A stretch of DNA of 22,500 nt, from contig CAUYUJ010018299.1 in assembly GCA_963575745.1 (NCBI GenBank), positions 32,501 through 55,000 of the forward strand. The letters are read 5' to 3'. The stretch is from Prorocentrum cordatum. Lineage: Eukaryota > Sar > Dinophyceae > Prorocentrales > Prorocentraceae. The position numbers and the translations under genes were made by a program. Shown in pieces: positions 1 through 8,290 of this stretch (position 1 is the stretch's first letter; every line of letters starts with the position of its first letter). Under the pieces are notes generated by a model, which had not been told where the DNA came from, made no database searches, and saw nothing but the letters and a program-made list of their open reading frames with translations.

Positions 1-407
1 CTGCCTGCCCCTTCTCGGGGGCGGCCAAGGCAGGGGGGCGCCCAAGAGGGGGGGGCGCAGATCCTGGGCGCAGCCCAGGGGGGGGGGGGCAGGGACGCAA
101 TGAAACAAGAAGAGGCGCCCTGAAATCCGAGGCCCACGCCATGAGATCCCCCCCCCTCCCTGGCCATCGCTCGGACGTCTATTCCCTGGGTTTTTGTACG
201 GTTTCGTGCGCGGCTTTTTCGCAGGATGATCCAGGATGCTCCTTCATAATCCCCGCCGAGAAAAAGTGCACACGTCCAAGCGATATCAAGCCCGTAGTCA
301 TCACCTCCCTCTCTGCAGCCCCCGATCCTCAGGCTTCTCCCCTCCCCTTCCCCTTCCGCCGGGCAGCACAGCCTGCCCAGGGCCGGCCGGCGCGGCGGCG
401 CGCATAC

Positions 408-500
408 ACATATATAGACATGTGTATGTATGTGTATATATATATACACATACATATCGTGTGTATATATATAGATATAGAGATATAGATAGATATATAG
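408..500. repeat. AT-rich (TA/TATG/GATA) microsatellite
   Basis: Alternating TATA, TGTATG, ACATACATA and AGATATAGATAGA runs form a compound simple repeat of about 90 bp. It sits in otherwise very GC-rich DNA. Partial self-complementarity (TGTATATATATATACACA) could form a hairpin. Short frames through it read as Tyr/Ile strings and are not genes. Confidence 0.85.
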
Positions 501-1456
501 GCCTCCACTCCTCGCGCCCCCCCGCCGGGGAGACTGCAGCGGCTGGGAGGACATCCTCTGTCCCGGCTTCCTGTCCGCAGCGCGGCCCCCCCCGGGAACT
601 GCGGGAGTCTTGGGAGAGCGCGGGGGGGACCAGACAAGTCTCGGACTGCGGCGCTGGAAACACCCAAGGCGAAGGTCAGCGACATGCGCGGATGAAACTC
701 CCTCTGGCCTGCGAGCCGCAGCCCCTGACCCAGACCGAGGGGAAAACGACCCCCGGCACCCCCGCGGTCTGCACCCCTTCCCTGGGGTCAGCGTGTCATC
801 CTGAGCCGTTTCTTGTCGGTCCCCGGGCCCAGCACGTGAGCCGTTTTCTTATTCGGCGTTTCGACACTGGGCGGAAGGGAGGGGGGATGGGATGCACAGA
901 GACATACTAATACTACGTGTCCGCCTTGGAGGCGCGCGTCCGACCCGAACATATAGTATACCCATCTTGTAGTATATCGTTTCTCGAGCGGTGTGGCCAG
1001 AAAGCGCCCGCCACGACGCATATACTATAAGATTTCTCGGTTCGCGCGTCGCCTCTGGGGGGGCGACGAACACATAGTATAAGTATGTTGGGGGGACGCC
1101 GAGGGGAGGGGGTGGGGGTCTGGCTCTGGACCTCTGCTTAGTGCGACTGTTTGCAGCAGTGCGTCCTATGGGGGAGAGACCCCACCAGCTTGAAGCAGGC
1201 GCGATCGTGTCTAGGAACCCAGAGATCCGACGTCGTGTTTTTTTCAATACGGGGTCCAGGGAAGTCCCGACCCTTTCCCCAGGGCGGGTTTTTCATCAGT
1301 TGTTTTTTGACGGTCCCGAGGCCCGGCGAGGGCCTCTAGAGGCCGAAAATGGTCCAAAACCTCCGCCTTGATTCTTTCAGTACGCTGGATCTCTGGGAAT
1401 GCTGCCCCGGATCCTGGAGGGCACGGCGCCGGCCTCAGCTCTACCAGGCGGCACTG

Positions 1457-1530
1457 CCCCCGCGCGCGCCCCGCGGGCGTGCCCGCCGTGCCGGCGGGCA
1501 GCGCGGGCGTGGACTCCGCGCGCGCGGGGG
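1457..1530. repeat. Nested GC-rich inverted repeat
   Basis: The outer arms are a perfect 12-bp pair, CCCCCGCGCGCG at 1457-1468 and CGCGCGCGGGGG at 1519-1530. Between them lies a second perfect hairpin at 1480-1500 with 8-bp arms TGCCCGCC/GGCGGGCA and a 5-nt loop. It may simply reflect base composition. No gene ends here that would suggest a terminator. Confidence 0.6.
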
Positions 1531-1605
1531 CCCTCTTCGGCTGCTCCTCGGCCGAGAACGTCGAACACACAAGCAAGAGTGACCATTAAGACGAAGCCAG
1601 GACGA

Positions 1606-1623
1606 GGATAACATTAGGAGGAG
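1606..1623. repeat. Left target-site duplication of the LINE
   Basis: The 18-mer GGATAACATTAGGAGGAG occurs here and again, identical, at 8312-8329. I noticed it nowhere else in the window. The copies bracket the minus-strand LINE, as target-primed reverse transcription would leave them. This copy adjoins the element's 3' end. The last 2 bp overlap the 3' tail repeat, so the exact boundary is ambiguous by that amount. Confidence 0.85.
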
Positions 1624-1637
1624 TTCTGGAGTTCTGG
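1622..1637 (-). repeat. LINE 3' tail, two copies of an 8-bp unit
   Basis: On the plus strand this is (AGTTCTGG)x2, so the element's RNA ends in CCAGAACTCCAGAACT. Several LINE clades end in short tandem repeats rather than poly(A); CR1 with its 8-bp 3' repeats is the standard example. The repeat runs into the target-site duplication by 2 bp. With only two copies, it is supported mainly by its position at the element end. Confidence 0.6.
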
Positions 1638-1670
1638 GTATGGCGACAGTGTCGGTTACGATGGAAGCAG

Positions 1671-2279
1671 CTATATACCCTGCTGCTTCTTTCTGGCCAG
1701 TTCGGCTTTGCTGCGAACTTTCGGCCAGAGCCCACGGGTGATTCGATCAAAGTAATCACGACGGTTACCGTTGACGGCATCGTGACATACTGCACCTAGC
1801 TGTCTCAATTGCTCTGACGCAAAACAACCACAAGCAGTACAAAACCAGATGCCCAACCCCGAATGAAATCTGATAACGTGTGACGAGTGAGCATATCCCC
1901 CCGAGATGTGCACCCGCATGCCTGGGGGGGGTCGCCTTATAATACCGTCCACGTTAATTAAGGAAAAACAAGGTGAGCTCAGCCACTCGGTTTTACGAGC
2001 ATGGGAAGCAAAACCCTGACACCTGGAACAGCTCCTGGAGTTTTCCTTGAGACAATGCTGGGTCGAAAACATGGCACACACGCTGGCCGCTGGAGGCCGA
2101 ACCACAGAAGAAGCATTCTGCTGACGCCTACGCCTGCGCTTACCCCCCTCGGCGGCCTCGAGTCTTTCCTCGGCATGGAGGGCCTCAAGGGTGCTTTGAA
2201 GGATACGCATACGAACTGCGAAAGCCTGTTGCTCTACTAAATGGATGCGTGCACGAGTCGACTCAGGCAAGCGGCCCAT
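1671..2279 (-). CDS. LINE ORF3: Cys/His-rich C-terminal domain, -1 overlap with ORF2
   Basis: This 202-residue frame starts at an ATG in the palindrome GGCCCATATGGGCC and overlaps the last 43 nt of ORF2 in the -1 frame. It has a basic stretch near residues 47-53 (KRRRRRQQ), a CxxC pair at C84/C87, then H131, H134 and H139 followed by WFCTACGC (C147, C150, C152). This looks like a zinc-binding nucleic-acid domain of the kind that usually follows RNase H within the same polypeptide in such LINEs. The helical start (RARIHLVEQQAFAVRMRI) would fit directly after the ORF2 RNase H. The separation is therefore a programmed frameshift, termination-reinitiation, or a frameshift mutation. No canonical slippery heptamer is visible in the overlap. 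Confidence 0.65.
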   Translation of the reverse strand: MGRLPESTRARIHLVEQQAFAVRMRILQSTLEALHAEERLEAAEGGKRRRRRQQNASSVVRPPAASVCAMFSTQHCLKENSRSCSRCQGFASHARKTEWLSSPCFSLINVDGIIRRPPPGMRVHISGGYAHSSHVIRFHSGLGIWFCTACGCFASEQLRQLGAVCHDAVNGNRRDYFDRITRGLWPKVRSKAELARKKQQGI

Positions 2280-5200
2280 ATGGGCCCTGCGGCTGCGAAG
2301 CAGTCGGCAAATGTATTTCCAATCACTAAATTGCGGGGGGCGATTCCTTTTACAATGTGCTCACCCTCGAGGTGGGAGTGAACAAAAAGGACTGAGCAAG
2401 ACACTTCGTCCCCCCGCTGCTGCAAAATCTGACCTACCGTCCACCACAAGTCGGCGTCTGGCCCTGACGGGTGCAGCCAGCGCCTCTGATGCCAACCTGA
2501 TGCCGTGGTATCGTTGTCCGTAACATATACAATCTGACCTGACGCATGACGGAGCGAGAACACTAGACAATAGAGCTCACCCCTGGCTACGGTCTGCCTG
2601 GTGCCTGGGAGGGGGCTCCAAAGACCTAGGGTCAGACTCATGCTACTGACGTCCTGGAATACAGCTAATCCAAGGCCTACTCTGCGCAGCAATGGGGAAT
2701 GGGTGTCGGGACCCCCGCTAGCATCCCCGAAAATAAAGACTGGCCTACCTCTAGAGCTCTGAGCCGCTACCCCGAAGTCGAGGTTGTTGGACAAAACCCA
2801 CTGCTCAACCTCTGGAGGGGCTTCAACCTGCAGCCAAGACCTAGGAATCAGACCTCGAGTCCAATAGCATTCCTCAGATTCAGCTTGCACATACGCTTTG
2901 GCCACTAAATCTTCGCTAAGCTTGTGCACAGGGTGCTCAGATTTGCTGCTGCACCCCCACACTCGATGGAAGCTAGTCTCTGGAACGAGGCGGCAACGAG
3001 GGCAGTTCACATCGAGCGTCTGCCGACACCTTGTCTGCCTCCTCGTGCGCGGCCACGCCGCTCCCGCAGCCGCGGCGAGAAGCAGCCCCGCAAGCCGCCT
3101 GCCGCCTGGCGCCAGCTCCAGCTGCTGCAGCAGACGGCGGTAGGAGTGGTTGCACACCCCTTGCTCCATGCCCGCGCCGCCGAAGTGCCGCGCCGCTGCC
3201 TCCCACGAGCGTGCCTCGATGGTCGAGCGAAACTCGGCGAAGAAACTCTCGGGCACGTCCAGCACAGGGTGACCAGTCATGCTAGATGCGTTGAACTGCC
3301 ACTCAGAGTTGCCGTCTGGTGTGGTCCAAGCGCTCGGCGACTCTGGCTTCCAACCCGCGTCGAGAAGGTAAGCAATCGTCGCGCCTTGAGGCCCACGTAT
3401 GTGACGACAGCGAACAGCAGGGGATAGCGCCGAGAAATCAGCAACCAGATCCGCCCATGTTCGTGAAATACCTGCTCTCAACGCCGGTTGTGAGCTCCAC
3501 ATGGCAAGCCACATTCTCAACGTATCACATGGCAACTTGTACTGAGGGTCGCGGTCGGCAGCCTTCAAGTCCAGTACAGTGGTCACGCAGCGACCTGTGA
3601 GGCGTGGCCCGACCGCGTTGGCGAGCTTCCTCCTGACCTGCTGCATCTGACCTCCCCAGACGCCGTGCAACTGATGCCCGTGCAGCCCCGCTGGTTGAGC
3701 TCCTTGAAGCTCCAGGCGCGCTGGCACACGGTAGCGGCGCAGCGCACGAGCGAAGCCCACGATCTTCTTGGACATGGCCGCGTGCTTCTGGGCTCTCGCT
3801 CGTCGCGTGGCCCGCCCGTGACGCCTGCCCCCAGCGAGGTCGGCGCCCAGGTAGGCAGCCTGGCTGGCCGCCTTCACCTGGAAGCCACGGGCAGCGACTC
3901 GCCGCACCACCGACCTCGCATCTGCCAGATGCGTGCACACAATTACAGACTTGGGTGAAACTTTCAACCCGTTGGCCGTGAGCTCCCGACATGTGTCCAC
4001 AATGCAAGCCACTAGCTGCTTCCTGACAGAACATCGAGATCCTTTTGCCGTCTGACTGAAATCGTCCACCCATAAACGATGAGACATATTGACATGGCAT
4101 GTCGTGATGCGCTGAAGAATGTGGAAGGTGGTGCATTTCCCGAACCGCGTGCCCGACCTCAGCCCCTGCACGATGGAGCGCGTGGGGCTGAACGGGGACC
4201 CGTAAGCCCCTCCTTGCCTGACACATCTAGCTGCCATACATTGCTGAAGTTCGAGCCCTAATACCTCAGGTGGAAACTCCAGTCGAAGCGCAGCCTTGGC
4301 CATGCGATACCATCCCACTGAATCGTAAAAACTTGCAATATCAATCATCCCGTTGCCGATGGAGGCCCCGAGTCGAACTGCAAGCTCTTCGTCAACTGAC
4401 CGAAGAAAAACTTCACGCAGCGCAGCGTTGCCGCGCACCGCGGCATCCCAGTGCGCCTCGCACTGGTCCGTCCACGCGCGCACGTGCTCCTCGCGGGCCT
4501 GGGACCACGTGCGGGCCAAATGCGACAGAAGGCCTATCACACGGTCCCCTGCCACCTTCTTGGGCAGCAGGGTGCCCAACGTGAGGAGCACTTGGTGAGG
4601 CCACACCTGGTGCCACTCACAGAGGGTGAGGATGCCCGCCAGCTCGCTGATGGCCGCGTCGGGCAACCTGTCGTAGTCCAAGCAGCATGTCCTATCGACC
4701 CCCATGGCAGATGACGGTTTCATCCGTCGCAGGGCCGCTCGGATATCTGCTACCTCCAGCGGTGCCAACGCCTCCCCTCTTACTCGCTCACGAATCTCGT
4801 CGAAAACCTCAACGAGCAGATCGAAGTCGTCTGACTCGGGACCCCATAACTGCTGCCAGTGCTGGCTCTTGCTGTCGAGGATATCGCGAGGGTGCACCAG
4901 CGTCGTCGGCCCCACCTCGAGCGTGTCAGAGGGAATAGGTGTCTCCTTGATTGCTCGATGTAACGCGCCAACAGCCGGTGCAGATTCTGACCATTCACGA
5001 AATTCGTTGAGCGATCTCTGGATCGCTCTCTGCTGGGCCCGCCTAGCCAAGCGCACAGCAAACTCAACCAGCTTCGTGAAACTATCGTCGTCGACCGTGG
5101 TGATGCTGTCGAGTTGCCGTCGCCACTGTGCCCACTTGTAAGGATCACCTCGCCGCAAGACTCGGTGCGCCTCGTCAGGACACTGCAGACCTAAACTCTT

Positions 5201-7039
5201 GAGCGCTGCCACCAATATCTGAACCTGCTTGTCACCGTTTTGCCGCCGACGGTGACTCTGGAGTGAAAGTAAAATGTTAGACACTCGGGTCCACCAGCCT
5301 GCAACTCGGTCACGAAGTGGAGTGACTCTCTGCGGCTTGGACTGGTGGACCTCGCACACTCGAAATTGCACCGCCTGCCCTCTGCTGACGAGAGGCTCAA
5401 CCTGGCCGTGGCGCGTGTGAATGGCACTCTCGACCGATCTTATCCAACTGCAATATAAGGAACTGATGTGTGGAGAAGCGGCCGAAAGGGATCCGAGCCG
5501 AAATGCTACGGAGGACGCAACAGCAGGTGCAGGGAGATTAGACGAGCTCGGAGAGAACCCGATTTTCTTCCTGGCCTGGATCCATTCGTCGTGACTGATA
5601 GCGAAACTGGCGGAGCCTAGGGTGTCAGGGGGCTCTGAGCTCACCGATTCAACTTGGACCTGATTCTGTTGGCGACCCCCAGGCTGGGCCGGGCTCTCAG
5701 AAGGCTCACTAGGGGTTGAATTAACACGAGCTGGCTCGGATGACTGAGGCTGACTACGCTCGTGCTGCTGCTGACCCACAAAGAGAGGCGGGGCGGCGGG
5801 CTCGGGAGTGCCGAAGTTGGGCTCGTTGGCCCAAGGGTCGTAGTCGAAGTCCTCGCCCAGAGGGTCGCCCTCGTCGAGCGATCTGTGGGGCGCGACCTCG
5901 CCTTCGGAATCTCCCTCCCCCTCGCTCTGGCTCTCGACCTTTTCTATTGCAAGAGCCTCGCCAAACCACTCCTGAATGCGAGCATTGCGCTTCTCGAGCG
6001 CCAACTTCTTAGAGCTGTCACGCTTGGCTTTGCTGATGCTTGACTTCGAGCCTTCAATCGCTTGCTGCCCCGGCCTAGCCACTTTGGGAAACCTGGGGGC
6101 GAGTTCCAAAATTCTGGTGAAGAGCTGACTGGCTTCTCCTATGAGGTCTACATGGAGGCCTATGTGGGGACGCCACGGCACATCACACACAGCACGCACG
6201 GCGCGGACATAGGGTCGCGCGGCAGCGCTGACAACTAAATAATCAAGGTGCGAAGGTTTGCTATCCCCCCCAGGGGTACAAGTGAAATCGGCCTCGCAAC
6301 AAAGGACCTGGCCTCCTACCCTGTCTAGGAACCCTGTCCGAGCTAACGAGGCTGGGGTGAAATTCCAATCGGCAGCAACGATCCATGGGAGTTGGAGCGA
6401 GGAGAGAAGGGAAGCGAGCTTCCTAAACCTGGGAACATTCTGATCACGCATGCCGACAGACGAGTGACCATAGAAAGTGAGCACAACTACCGAGTATCCT
6501 TTTAGCTCAAGCAACATCGGACAGAAACCGTCGAAAGCATTGCCTCGCTCGGCCTTGAGTCCTGGAACTGCCCTCGCCTCATCCAGCACTTGGGCTGGAC
6601 GGTGTCGTGCACACAAGAAAATCTCTCCTCCCTCATTCGAAGTTGGATCAGCGTTGCTAAACCATTTACTCTTGGGTCTGGCTGGATTCGCGAAAAACTT
6701 GAGAGCTGACTCACGAGCTTTCTTTTTCCAGCGCTGCACCTGCGTAGCCCCAACGTGGGACTCACACAGGCCGATATACGCGTAGGTCTGCATCAACGTG
6801 CCCACGACATGCCCCCATACTTTGTCGCCCATGCACGTGATATTCGAAAAGAACATAGCTGTGGTTGCGCTGCTCGTGGTTGTAGAACAACCTGCAGCGA
6901 CCGATGAAAGTGTAGACGAAGACGGGCCAGAGGACAGAGCGGAAGTGGAAGAGGTAGAGGATGAACCAGTAGACGCACTGGTCGTACCCGTCGTCGTGGC
7001 CGTGGAAGGGCCCGACGACACACTCGTGGAAGTACCTAG
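2237..7039 (-). CDS. LINE ORF2: APE endonuclease, reverse transcriptase, RNase H
   Basis: This is the catalytic polyprotein of the LINE. Numbered from a GTG at 7021 it has 1594 codons. The frame is open back to 7039, directly after ORF1's UGA, and the first ATG is only at codon 56 (6856). Codons 1-55 are a Ser/Thr-rich linker. The APE-type endonuclease spans about 57-300: N60, E87 (GLCESH), D218-x-N220 (AADWN), S257/D260 (SHLDY) and H286 (RPHIG, where SDH is usual). A Ser/Pro/Glu-rich linker covers about 350-470. The reverse transcriptase spans about 755-1060: motif A D894 (IDIASFYD), motif B SIVQGLRSG (949-957), motif C VDD (985-987). A Cys/His cluster C1340, C1343, H1352, C1357 precedes RNase H (about 1425-1594) with D1433, E1482, D1502 and D1573. 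The frame ends with TAG. All catalytic groups except the endonuclease SDH aspartate look intact, so it may be active. Confidence 0.92.
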   Translation of the reverse strand, partial: LGTSTSVSSGPSTATTTGTTSASTGSSSTSSTSALSSGPSSSTLSSVAAGCSTTTSSATTAMFFSNITCMGDKVWGHVVGTLMQTYAYIGLCESHVGATQVQRWKKKARESALKFFANPARPKSKWFSNADPTSNEGGEIFLCARHRPAQVLDEARAVPGLKAERGNAFDGFCPMLLELKGYSVVVLTFYGHSSVGMRDQNVPRFRKLASLLSSLQLPWIVAADWNFTPASLARTGFLDRVGGQVLCCEADFTCTPGGDSKPSHLDYLVVSAAARPYVRAVRAVCDVPWRPHIGLHVDLIGEASQLFTRILELAPRFPKVARPGQQAIEGSKSSISKAKRDSSKKLALEKRNARIQEWFGEALAIEKVESQSEGEGDSEGEVAPHRSLDEGDPLGEDFDYDPWANEPNFGTPEPAAPPLFVGQQQHERSQPQSSEPARVNSTPSEPSESPAQPGGRQQNQVQVESVSSEPPDTLGSASFAISHDEWIQARKKIGFSPSSSNLPAPAVASSVAFRLGSLSAASPHISSLYCSWIRSVESAIHTRHGQVEPLVSRGQAVQFRVCEVHQSKPQRVTPLRDRVAGWWTRVSNILLSLQSHRRRQNGDKQVQILVAALKSLGLQCPDEAHRVLRRGDPYKWAQWRRQLDSITTVDDDSFTKLVEFAVRLARRAQQRAIQRSLNEFREWSESAPAVGALHRAIKETPIPSDTLEVGPTTLVHPRDILDSKSQHWQQLWGPESDDFDLLVEVFDEIRERVRGEALAPLEVADIRAALRRMKPSSAMGVDRTCCLDYDRLPDAAISELAGILTLCEWHQVWPHQVLLTLGTLLPKKVAGDRVIGLLSHLARTWSQAREEHVRAWTDQCEAHWDAAVRGNAALREVFLRSVDEELAVRLGASIGNGMIDIASFYDSVGWYRMAKAALRLEFPPEVLGLELQQCMAARCVRQGGAYGSPFSPTRSIVQGLRSGTRFGKCTTFHILQRITTCHVNMSHRLWVDDFSQTAKGSRCSVRKQLVACIVDTCRELTANGLKVSPKSVIVCTHLADARSVVRRVAARGFQVKAASQAAYLGADLAGGRRHGRATRRARAQKHAAMSKKIVGFARALRRYRVPARLELQGAQPAGLHGHQLHGVWGGQMQQVRRKLANAVGPRLTGRCVTTVLDLKAADRDPQYKLPCDTLRMWLAMWSSQPALRAGISRTWADLVADFSALSPAVRCRHIRGPQGATIAYLLDAGWKPESPSAWTTPDGNSEWQFNASSMTGHPVLDVPESFFAEFRSTIEARSWEAAARHFGGAGMEQGVCNHSYRRLLQQLELAPGGRRLAGLLLAAAAGAAWPRTRRQTRCRQTLDVNCPRCRLVPETSFHRVWGCSSKSEHPVHKLSEDLVAKAYVQAESEECYWTRGLIPRSWLQVEAPPEVEQWVLSNNLDFGVAAQSSRGRPVFIFGDASGGPDTHSPLLRRVGLGLAVFQDVSSMSLTLGLWSPLPGTRQTVARGELYCLVFSLRHASGQIVYVTDNDTTASGWHQRRWLHPSGPDADLWWTVGQILQQRGDEVSCSVLFVHSHLEGEHIVKGIAPRNLVIGNTFADCFAAAGPIWAACLSRLVHASI

Positions 7040-7042
7040 TCA
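7037..7042 (-). promoter_or_regulatory. UGA-CUA stop-readthrough context between ORF1 and ORF2
   Basis: On the minus strand the ORF1 stop is TGA (7042-7040), followed at once by CTA and then GGT, giving UGA CUAG G. UGA followed by CUAG is an established high-efficiency leaky-stop context in eukaryotes. ORF1 and ORF2 share the same frame across this codon, and no ATG occurs in ORF2 until 184 nt later. This is consistent with ORF2 being made as a readthrough extension of ORF1. Readthrough itself is inferred. Confidence 0.6.
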
Positions 7043-8143
7043 CGAATTGGCAGCCTGCGTCTGCCCAACTCCCTTGCCCGTGGTCTGGCCGCCCTTGCCG
7101 TTGGCCACTGCTTCTGCCGCCTCGAAGCGAGCGCGCGACAGCTTGTCAGCCTCCTGCTTGATGGCCTCCTCCTTCTCGGCGGCCCCGCGGGCAGCGGCAG
7201 CACTGGGTGCCTCGCCGCCCGCGTCAGCAGCAGAGCCCGTGGCTCCCGCCGCCTCAGCCTCCGAGGGTGGAGGGACCCCGCCGCCCTCAGCGGCCTGGCC
7301 GTCCTGCCCCTTGCGCTTCTTCTTCATGCGCTCCGCGACCTCCTCCTGCGCCGACTTCACCTTGTCGACGAAGGCCTGCCACTGGCTGTTGCGCTGCTCC
7401 AGCGTCTGCTGGTAGTGCTTCAGCTCTTGCTGCAGCTCGCGGAACTTCTGCTTGTCCGCCTCCTCGCAGTCCCACGACTCGAAGGAGTCGAACACGTCCA
7501 TGTTCATCTGGATGCCGAACACCGACGGCGCGCCATCGGCGGCTGGAGCGGTCGCCACCTGGGGCTTCACTCCGACTGCCTGCGCCAGCGCCTCCGTCGC
7601 CGCCGTCTTGGCCGCCGCCGTGCGCGCGAGCTCGAGGGCTGCCTCGCGCTCCTTGCTCTCGGCGGCAGCCAATTGCTTCCTCAATCTGACTACCTGACTA
7701 ATCATCTGCTCGTGCCTGTTGTTGGCAGCTTTCCACGCTCCATCAGCTTTCTTCACTGCGTCGACCTCGCTGGAAGTGCCGCTCTTGGTGGCGACCTGCT
7801 CCGCGAGGCGCTCGCTCTGCTGCTTCAGGATGGCGTGCAGCTCCTTGTTGGCCGTGGAAGCTGCCATCGCCTGCTGCAGGATGGACACAAGCTCCTTGTT
7901 GCCTGTGCCGCTTGCAGCAGCACCTCGCCGTCCCCTCGGAGTGCCTGGACTCGAGGAGGGCTGCTCGTCCTCAAAAGTGACCGACTTGGGCCTCTCGGCG
8001 GAACGAGAGCGAGGCCGAAAAATCTTGACTTGTCGACCGCACCGTCCACAGCGGTTGTCACACAACGCCAGCTTGTCGTTGTACTCGTCCCGCTTGCAGA
8101 ACTTGCACCGACTCCAGGGTCGAGAAACAATCTGTGGTGCCAT
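7040..8143 (-). CDS. LINE ORF1: zinc-finger and coiled-coil protein
   Basis: This 367-residue protein starts at an ATG and is the only ORF1 candidate upstream of ORF2. An N-terminal Cys cluster (C13, C16, C28, C32, C35; pattern CX2CX11CX3CX2C) suggests a zinc-binding nucleic-acid domain. Residues about 40-75 are basic and Ser/Arg/Pro-rich. Heptad-like, Ala/Glu/Lys/Gln-rich helices at about 82-200 and 228-280 suggest coiled coils, as in trimeric or multimeric LINE ORF1 RNA-binding proteins. The C-terminal third is Ala/Gly/Glu-rich and probably disordered, with a basic KKKRKG patch. I do not recognise an RRM. The likely role is binding the element's RNA in the ribonucleoprotein particle. It ends in UGA directly in frame with ORF2. 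Confidence 0.75.
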   Translation of the reverse strand: MAPQIVSRPWSRCKFCKRDEYNDKLALCDNRCGRCGRQVKIFRPRSRSAERPKSVTFEDEQPSSSPGTPRGRRGAAASGTGNKELVSILQQAMAASTANKELHAILKQQSERLAEQVATKSGTSSEVDAVKKADGAWKAANNRHEQMISQVVRLRKQLAAAESKEREAALELARTAAAKTAATEALAQAVGVKPQVATAPAADGAPSVFGIQMNMDVFDSFESWDCEEADKQKFRELQQELKHYQQTLEQRNSQWQAFVDKVKSAQEEVAERMKKKRKGQDGQAAEGGGVPPPSEAEAAGATGSAADAGGEAPSAAAARGAAEKEEAIKQEADKLSRARFEAAEAVANGKGGQTTGKGVGQTQAANS

Positions 8144-8290
8144 GCTATGACAGTACAGGGAGATGCCCAGCTTTCGTGGGCGAGAACTGAATGTGAGGGT
8201 AAAACAGATTCTCGCACTCCCCCAAGCCCCCCGTGAAGGGACTGGGCAGGTTCAAGCACGGGCCTTCACTCGGGGGTGAAGGACTTGGTG
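8144..8290 (-). other. LINE 5' untranslated region with hairpin
   Basis: About 150 nt lie between the element's 5' end and the ORF1 ATG. A perfect 7-bp stem (CCTTCAC at 8263-8269, GTGAAGG at 8276-8282, 6-nt loop) lies near the 5' end. Other CCCC/GGGG and GTGAAGG-like segments could pair alternatively. Self-cleaving HDV-like ribozymes are known at the 5' ends of some LINEs, but I could not fit that fold convincingly. Confidence 0.5.

Larger units (their letters stand above)
1..1605. other. Non-coding flank, no gene recognised
   Basis: I see no convincing gene here. The open frames are short, overlap on both strands and look like no family I know. The stretch holds G/C homopolymer runs, an AT-rich microsatellite near 408-500, a cluster of TATACTATA-like motifs near 905-1085, a hairpin at 1047-1068 (arms CGTCGCC/GGCGACG) and a nested inverted repeat at 1457-1530. 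It ends at the left copy of the direct repeat that flanks the LINE. Confidence 0.6.

Noticed and set aside
1341-1362. GGCCGAAAATGGTCC, similar to an antisense spliced leader
   Set aside because: Needs several indels to align and marks no element boundary.
2237-2279. Canonical -1 slippery heptamer in the ORF2/ORF3 overlap
   Set aside because: Reading all ORF2 codons in the overlap gave no X-XXY-YYZ pattern in frame. The C6 run near 2335-2340 does not fit the register, and it lies before the last RNase H aspartate.
6497-6512. Partial spliced-leader match (CCTTTTAGCTCAAG)
   Set aside because: Only about 12 of 16 positions match, it lies inside conserved ORF2 coding sequence, and nothing starts there. 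Probably chance.
7040-7042. UGA between ORF1 and ORF2 as a selenocysteine codon
   Set aside because: No selenoprotein family resemblance on either side and no SECIS-like structure recognised. The CUAG context fits ordinary stop readthrough better.
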